Assembly: GCA_025360355.1 (NCBI GenBank)
Contig: JANYCL010000189.1
Coordinates: forward strand, 1-8,246
Reading direction: 5' to 3'
Origin: Sphingobacteriaceae bacterium
GTDB lineage: Bacteria; Bacteroidota; Bacteroidia; B-17B0; Aurantibacillaceae
Length of the DNA stretch: 8,246 nt
Each line of letters begins with the position of its first letter. The stretch's first letter is position 1. A program made the translations under genes and the position numbers. Under the pieces are notes generated by a model. It was not told the origin of the DNA. It searched no databases and worked only from the letters and a program-made list of their open reading frames with translations. Below, one piece after another: positions 5,407-8,246 of this stretch.

Positions 5407-6341
5407 TTTCCCGGAGGAGTTGGTTGAACTTCCGCCTGTGGTGCTTTAATATCTATTAATTCTACTTCGAACACAACAGGGGCGTATGGAGGAATTACCT
5501 TACCATTTCCTTGAGGGCCCCAACCAAGTGCTGATGGAATAACTAATTTTGCTTTTCCGCCTTTAGCCATTAATTGTAAACCTTCTGTCCAACCCGGAAT
5601 TACCTGATTTAAACCGAATGTTGCCGGACCGCCATGATCAGCTGAAGCATCAAATTTTGTTCCATCTAATAATGTTCCTAAATAATTTACAACAACTTGA
5701 TCAGTTGCGGCAGGATGTGGACCTGAACCTTTTTTAGTTTCGATATAAATTAATCCGCTTGCAGTTGGTTTAGTTGTGATCTTATTATCGGCTAAATATT
5801 TATCAAAGGCAGGTTTTTCTTTTCCTTGCATTTCCATAGCCATTTTTTCCATTTCTGCTTGTTTCTTTTTCTGTTCCACTTCAATTTCAGCTCTTGGTTT
5901 TACTTCAGCAACCTTAATTGAAACAACTAAAAATTCGCCCGGTTTAATATGTGGAGGTAATTCTTTTGCACGTTGTGTTTTTAAGAAAAAAGAATCTGCA
6001 TTTATAATAAAGGAAGCGCTGTCGCCTTTACTCATCATTACTAAAGCATCTTCAATACTTCCCACGAACGATGATTTCGGTAACATATAGCGGAAAACTC
6101 CTGTACCATCACCGGTAATAGTTTTAGAATCCACTAAAACCGAATCGTTCGAATGTTTTTTAATTATAAAAGAGAAAGCAACGCCATCACCTTCTTTAGG
6201 GTGAACGCCATTTTCGTCGTGATTATAAAATTTATAATTTAATCCGCTTTCCGCTTTAGTATAGCCGTCAAATTCGGAATTTTTACAAGATACCATTGCT
6301 AAAACAGCAATAGATGTAAGGAGTACCAGGTTTTTGTTCAT
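5403..6341 (-). CDS. FKBP-type peptidyl-prolyl isomerase lipoprotein with two FKBP-like domains
   Basis: 312 residues. Lipoprotein signal with lipobox AMVSC and C19. A first FKBP-like domain, about 31-146, keeps the fold pattern (ESGLNYKFYN, EGDGVAFSFII, MMSKGDSASFII, PGEFLVVSIKVAEV) but lacks the active-site signature. A charged, Met- and Lys-rich helical linker, about 148-182, looks like coiled coil. The second domain, about 190-298, is canonical: VVVNYLGTLLDGTKFD, VIPGWTEGLQLM, LVIPSALGWG, VIPPYAPVVFEVELIDI. It retains F230-D231 and W251 (FKBP12 F36-D37 and W59); the FKBP12 Y82 position is Trp (LGWG). A Pro-rich tail ends the protein. Of the FKBP domains in this cluster, this is the one most likely to be catalytically active. 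It begins 6 bp after the stop of the 303-residue paralogue, so coupling is likely. The shared segment FDG-(Y/F)-(T/S)-(K/R)-x-E near residue 24 shows both came from a tandem duplication. Confidence 0.92.
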   Translation of the reverse strand: MNKNLVLLTSIAVLAMVSCKNSEFDGYTKAESGLNYKFYNHDENGVHPKEGDGVAFSFIIKKHSNDSVLVDSKTITGDGTGVFRYMLPKSSFVGSIEDALVMMSKGDSASFIINADSFFLKTQRAKELPPHIKPGEFLVVSIKVAEVKPRAEIEVEQKKKQAEMEKMAMEMQGKEKPAFDKYLADNKITTKPTASGLIYIETKKGSGPHPAATDQVVVNYLGTLLDGTKFDASADHGGPATFGLNQVIPGWTEGLQLMAKGGKAKLVIPSALGWGPQGNGKVIPPYAPVVFEVELIDIKAPQAEVQPTPPGK

Positions 6342-6347
6342 GTTGGT

Positions 6348-7259
6348 TTATTTTATGTCAGTTATTTTTACTTCGTATAGCAAAGGCGTAAAAGGGGCTA
6401 CAGTTCCATTGGTATTCCCACTTTCGCCATAAGCGAGGTACGAAGGTAATATTATTTTAATAAATTCGCCTTTATGCATGCCCTTTATAACAAAATTTAG
6501 GCCTTTTAGTAATTGGTCGGGCGTTCCATAGTTAAATTGTAAGGGGTATAAAGGATTGTCAAATAAACTATCATTCAAAAACAAGCCTTTATAATTTACT
6601 GTAACCGACTTTCCATAAGCTACCATATCGGTGCCGATCCCCGGTTTATGTTCCAAAATAAAGATCTTATTAGGTAATTCAGTCACAACATCATAATTAT
6701 TTTCTTTAATGAATTTTTTAATGAGCTTAAGTTCTTTTTCGGTGATCTTTACTTCTTTTTTCAGATCTTTTATTCCTACTTCCACTTTAACAAGCGAATC
6801 ATTTTTACAATATTCCGGAACAGGAGTTTGGAAATAGCTTTCGAAAAATGTTTTTGTTTTCATGTAATAAATAACACTATCGCCTTTTACTAAATTTCTG
6901 AAATGCGCTAAAAAAATTGATTTATCAAGGGAATCTGATGGGTCAAAATATATTTTTTCGCGGGATGAGGAGAAAAAAACAGAATCGTTCTGCTTTTTGA
7001 ATGTACAAGCGAAATTCACATCGTCCCATACATTTATTTTATAATCCCCATCGCCGATAGAAACCATTTTATAATACAAACCCGCTTCATTTCGTGAGAA
7101 TCCATCAAAATAAATCTTAGGTTTAGGTTTACATCCGGACAGAAAAAATCCAAATACAATTATTAAAATAATATTTCTTTTAAAAAGCGATCTAAAGATC
7201 CCGCGAAAATACGCGGGACTAATTCGACTTGATGATTTAGTATCGGCTTCGCCTCTCAA
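6348..7259 (-). CDS. FKBP-type peptidyl-prolyl isomerase lipoprotein, paralogue with an unusual N-terminus and TTG start
   Basis: 303 residues if translation begins at the TTG of 7259-7257. A clear lipoprotein signal, KRNIILIIVFGFFLSGC, ends at lipobox LSGC with C43, so the n-region is about 28 residues, far longer than in its neighbours, where the Cys is residue 19. No ATG, GTG or other TTG lies in frame between residue 1 and C43. The extra residues are encoded by the palindrome-rich stretch 7189-7253. After the Cys come a degenerate FKBP-like domain, about 57-165, a Lys/Glu-rich helix, about 166-188, and a C-terminal FKBP domain, about 190-303: VTVNYKGLFLNDSLFD, LLKGLNFVIKGM, ILPSYLAYG, YEVKITDI. 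The F-D pair (233-234) and the YG of the flap are kept; FKBP12 W59 is Leu (L254). Activity may be reduced. It starts 10 bp after the GldI-like stop and ends 6 bp before the next isomerase gene. The reading frame is certain; the start is not. Confidence 0.87.
   Translation of the reverse strand: MRGEADTKSSSRISPAYFRGIFRSLFKRNIILIIVFGFFLSGCKPKPKIYFDGFSRNEAGLYYKMVSIGDGDYKINVWDDVNFACTFKKQNDSVFFSSSREKIYFDPSDSLDKSIFLAHFRNLVKGDSVIYYMKTKTFFESYFQTPVPEYCKNDSLVKVEVGIKDLKKEVKITEKELKLIKKFIKENNYDVVTELPNKIFILEHKPGIGTDMVAYGKSVTVNYKGLFLNDSLFDNPLYPLQFNYGTPDQLLKGLNFVIKGMHKGEFIKIILPSYLAYGESGNTNGTVAPFTPLLYEVKITDIK
7189..7253. repeat. Palindrome-rich stretch inside the start region of an isomerase gene
   Basis: Four inverted repeats lie almost end to end: GATCT-AA-AGATC (7189-7200); TCCCGCG and CGCGGGA around a 6-base loop (7199-7218); ACTAATTC and GATTTAGT with one mismatch around 8 bases (7218-7241); GGC-TTC-GCC (7245-7253). 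The GC-rich stems differ from the AT-rich neighbourhood. The centre CTAAAG of the first unit also appears in the units at 3240-3391. The stretch is read in frame as the N-terminal extension of the 303-residue isomerase. It looks like a small dispersed palindromic element; this is inference from structure alone, since only one copy is in view. Confidence 0.5.
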
Positions 7260-7269
7260 AATAATAGTC

Positions 7270-7800
7270 TCATTGGTTCAGAATATGAATATCGTAAACA
7301 ATTGGCATTTGCGGCGGTATTTTATTCATATCACCTAATAATCCGTGCGCTAAATGTGATGGGATAAGAAAAATAGCTTTATCACCTTTTTTAAGAAATT
7401 TCACGCCCGATTGAATGCCGCTTTCAATATCTTCTTTACCTACTATAAATTTACGCGGACCACTTTCTTTTGAGGTATAACATTCTGTTCCATCCAATAA
7501 AGAAACTGTGAATTCCATTGTAATTTCAGATCCGTCTTTTATGCTATCCCCTTTTATTGCTGGAGCGTAAACAAAATATCTTAATCCTAGATTCGTATTA
7601 ATAAAATTGAGTTTATGATTACGGGCATACGCATCCATATCGTCGGTTTCTTTTTTGGCTAAGAGTTTATTAGCTTCAACAAATTGTTTTTTCACCGCTT
7701 CTTTGTTGATCATAATATATTTTTCCTCTTTGGGTGGATTCGTGCAAGCGTTAAACATTGCAAAAATGAAAAGTAAAAGATATAGCGACTTAATGTTCAT
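7270..7800 (-). CDS. gldI: GldI-like FKBP-type lipoprotein (gliding-motility-associated isomerase family)
   Basis: 176 residues. Lipoprotein signal with FAMFNAC and C19. A Lys/Glu/Ala-rich helical segment, about 31-62, precedes a single FKBP domain, about 68-176: LGLRYFVYAP, GSEITMEFTVSLLDGTECY, FIVGKEDIESGIQSGVKFLKKGDKAIFLIPSHLAHG, KIPPQMPIVYDIHIL. The IP/FP-S-H-A-HG-GD-NKI-P pattern and the (K/E)EDI-SGI--G--- block resemble F. johnsoniae GldI as I recall it. GldI is a lipoprotein required for gliding; it is thought to assist folding of gliding or T9SS components. Active-site residues are largely replaced: FKBP12 F36-D37 by C107-Y108, W59 by I129, Y82 by H152. A chaperone role without strong isomerase activity is plausible. 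It is first in the run of four isomerase genes, so the operon promoter should lie in 7801-7867. The symbol is by family resemblance; orthology is not proven. Confidence 0.82.
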   Translation of the reverse strand: MNIKSLYLLLFIFAMFNACTNPPKEEKYIMINKEAVKKQFVEANKLLAKKETDDMDAYARNHKLNFINTNLGLRYFVYAPAIKGDSIKDGSEITMEFTVSLLDGTECYTSKESGPRKFIVGKEDIESGIQSGVKFLKKGDKAIFLIPSHLAHGLLGDMNKIPPQMPIVYDIHILNQ

Positions 7801-7867
7801 GTTATATTTGCTTAAAATTACTCATAAAAATAAAACCTTGATTATTTTTACCCTTCTTTAACTCACA
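7801..7867. promoter_or_regulatory. Divergent intergenic region between gldI-like gene and nth
   Basis: These 67 AT-rich bases separate two genes read outward, so they should hold promoters for both the isomerase cluster and endonuclease III. Candidate -7 boxes of the form TAnnTTTA are TAATTTTA on the minus strand (7820-7813) and TATTTTTA on the plus strand (7843-7850), at 12 and 17 bases from the respective ATGs. Neither has a TTTG at the expected -33 distance. No Shine-Dalgarno motif precedes either start. The region is identified by gene layout; exact sites are unsure. Confidence 0.35.
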
Positions 7868-8246
7868 ATGACCAAACAGGAACGCTATACTCATATTTTA
7901 GATTACTTTAAAACCCATGTTCCTATAGCGGAAACAGAGCTTAATTATTCTAGTCCCTACGAATTAATTGTAGCCGTTATTTTGTCCGCCCAATGTACCG
8001 ATAAACGTGTGAATATGATAACGCCGGCTTTGTTTAAAGATTACCCAACTGTTGAGGCTTTGGCCGAATCTAACAGCGATACTATTTTTACCTATATAAA
8101 AAGCATTAGTTATCCGAATAATAAGGCTAAGCATTTGGTAGGAATGGCCAAAATGCTTTTAAACGATTTTAAGGGAATTATGCCCTCTGAAATTGAAGAT
8201 CTGGTTAAATTACCGGGGGTTGGGCGGAAAACTGCTAATGTAATAG
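7868..8246 (+). CDS. nth: Endonuclease III, N-terminal part (3' end outside the window)
   Basis: From ATG 7868-7870 an open frame of 126 codons runs to the window edge. It encodes the N-terminal half of a DNA glycosylase/AP lyase for oxidised pyrimidines in base excision repair. Motifs in order: YELIVAVILSAQCTDKRVN (about 31-49), TYIKSISYPNNKAKHL (a counterpart of the E. coli TYIKTIGLYNSKAENI segment), and the helix-hairpin-helix LPGVGRKTANVI (115-126) with the catalytic Lys at 121 (Lys120 in E. coli). The catalytic Asp and the 4Fe-4S cluster cysteines lie beyond the window. The start agrees with the E. coli N-terminus in length. The gene diverges from the isomerase cluster. Confidence 0.95.
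   Translation, partial: MTKQERYTHILDYFKTHVPIAETELNYSSPYELIVAVILSAQCTDKRVNMITPALFKDYPTVEALAESNSDTIFTYIKSISYPNNKAKHLVGMAKMLLNDFKGIMPSEIEDLVKLPGVGRKTANVI

Noticed and set aside
5776..6090. Open frame of 104 codons on the plus strand
   Set aside because: It is antisense to the two-domain FKBP gene and has Ser/Phe-rich low-complexity content typical of a shadow frame.
7655..7861. Open frame of 68 codons on the plus strand crossing the gldI-nth gap
   Set aside because: Most of it is antisense to the GldI-like signal peptide, and it would fill the divergent promoter region.

Overview
This AT-rich window comes from a member of the Bacteroidota (Bacteroidetes). The evidence is a type IX secretion (T9SS) type A C-terminal sorting domain at 630-1868, a GldI-like gliding-motility lipoprotein at 7270-7800, start codons without Shine-Dalgarno motifs, and signal peptides with a relaxed lipobox. 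Genus cannot be read from the sequence. Two genes are cut by the window edges: a SpoIIE-type PP2C phosphatase on the left (2-628, +) and endonuclease III on the right (7868-8246, +).

Everything between them is on the minus strand and reads from right to left. Transcription begins with four consecutive lipoprotein peptidyl-prolyl isomerase (PPIase) genes. These are a short GldI-like FKBP (7270-7800), two related proteins with a degenerate and then a better-preserved FKBP domain (6348-7259 and 5403-6341), and a cyclophilin+FKBP dual-family protein (4256-5341). Then come a Fur-family repressor (3745-4212), a STAS anti-sigma-factor antagonist (3392-3739), an EI24/CysZ-like membrane protein (2433-3215), a YehS/DUF1456 protein (1892-2362) and a secreted T9SS-sorted protein with a glutamine-amidotransferase-like fold (630-1868). 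Spacings of 5-10 bp join the isomerase genes at 6342-6347 and 7260-7269, and Fur to STAS. The junctions at 5342-5402 and 4213-4255 are wider and carry hairpins.

The non-coding structure stands out. (1) Positions 3240-3391 form a 152-bp symmetrical element of four nested palindromes that starts one base after the STAS stop codon; it looks like a REPIN/REP-type non-autonomous mobile element. (2) A conserved hairpin with an AAA loop and a bulged A occurs at the 3' ends of two successive isomerase genes, with compensatory changes between the copies; one copy overlaps a second, mutually exclusive hairpin. (3) Four small palindromes are packed into 7189-7253, inside the 5' end of an isomerase reading frame whose only visible start is a TTG; an in-frame palindromic insertion may have displaced the original start.

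Functionally, the isomerase cluster is most likely an envelope protein-folding set connected through GldI to gliding or T9SS. The STAS protein and the SpoIIE-type phosphatase could be partners in a partner-switching signalling module, although they lie about 3 kb apart on opposite strands.
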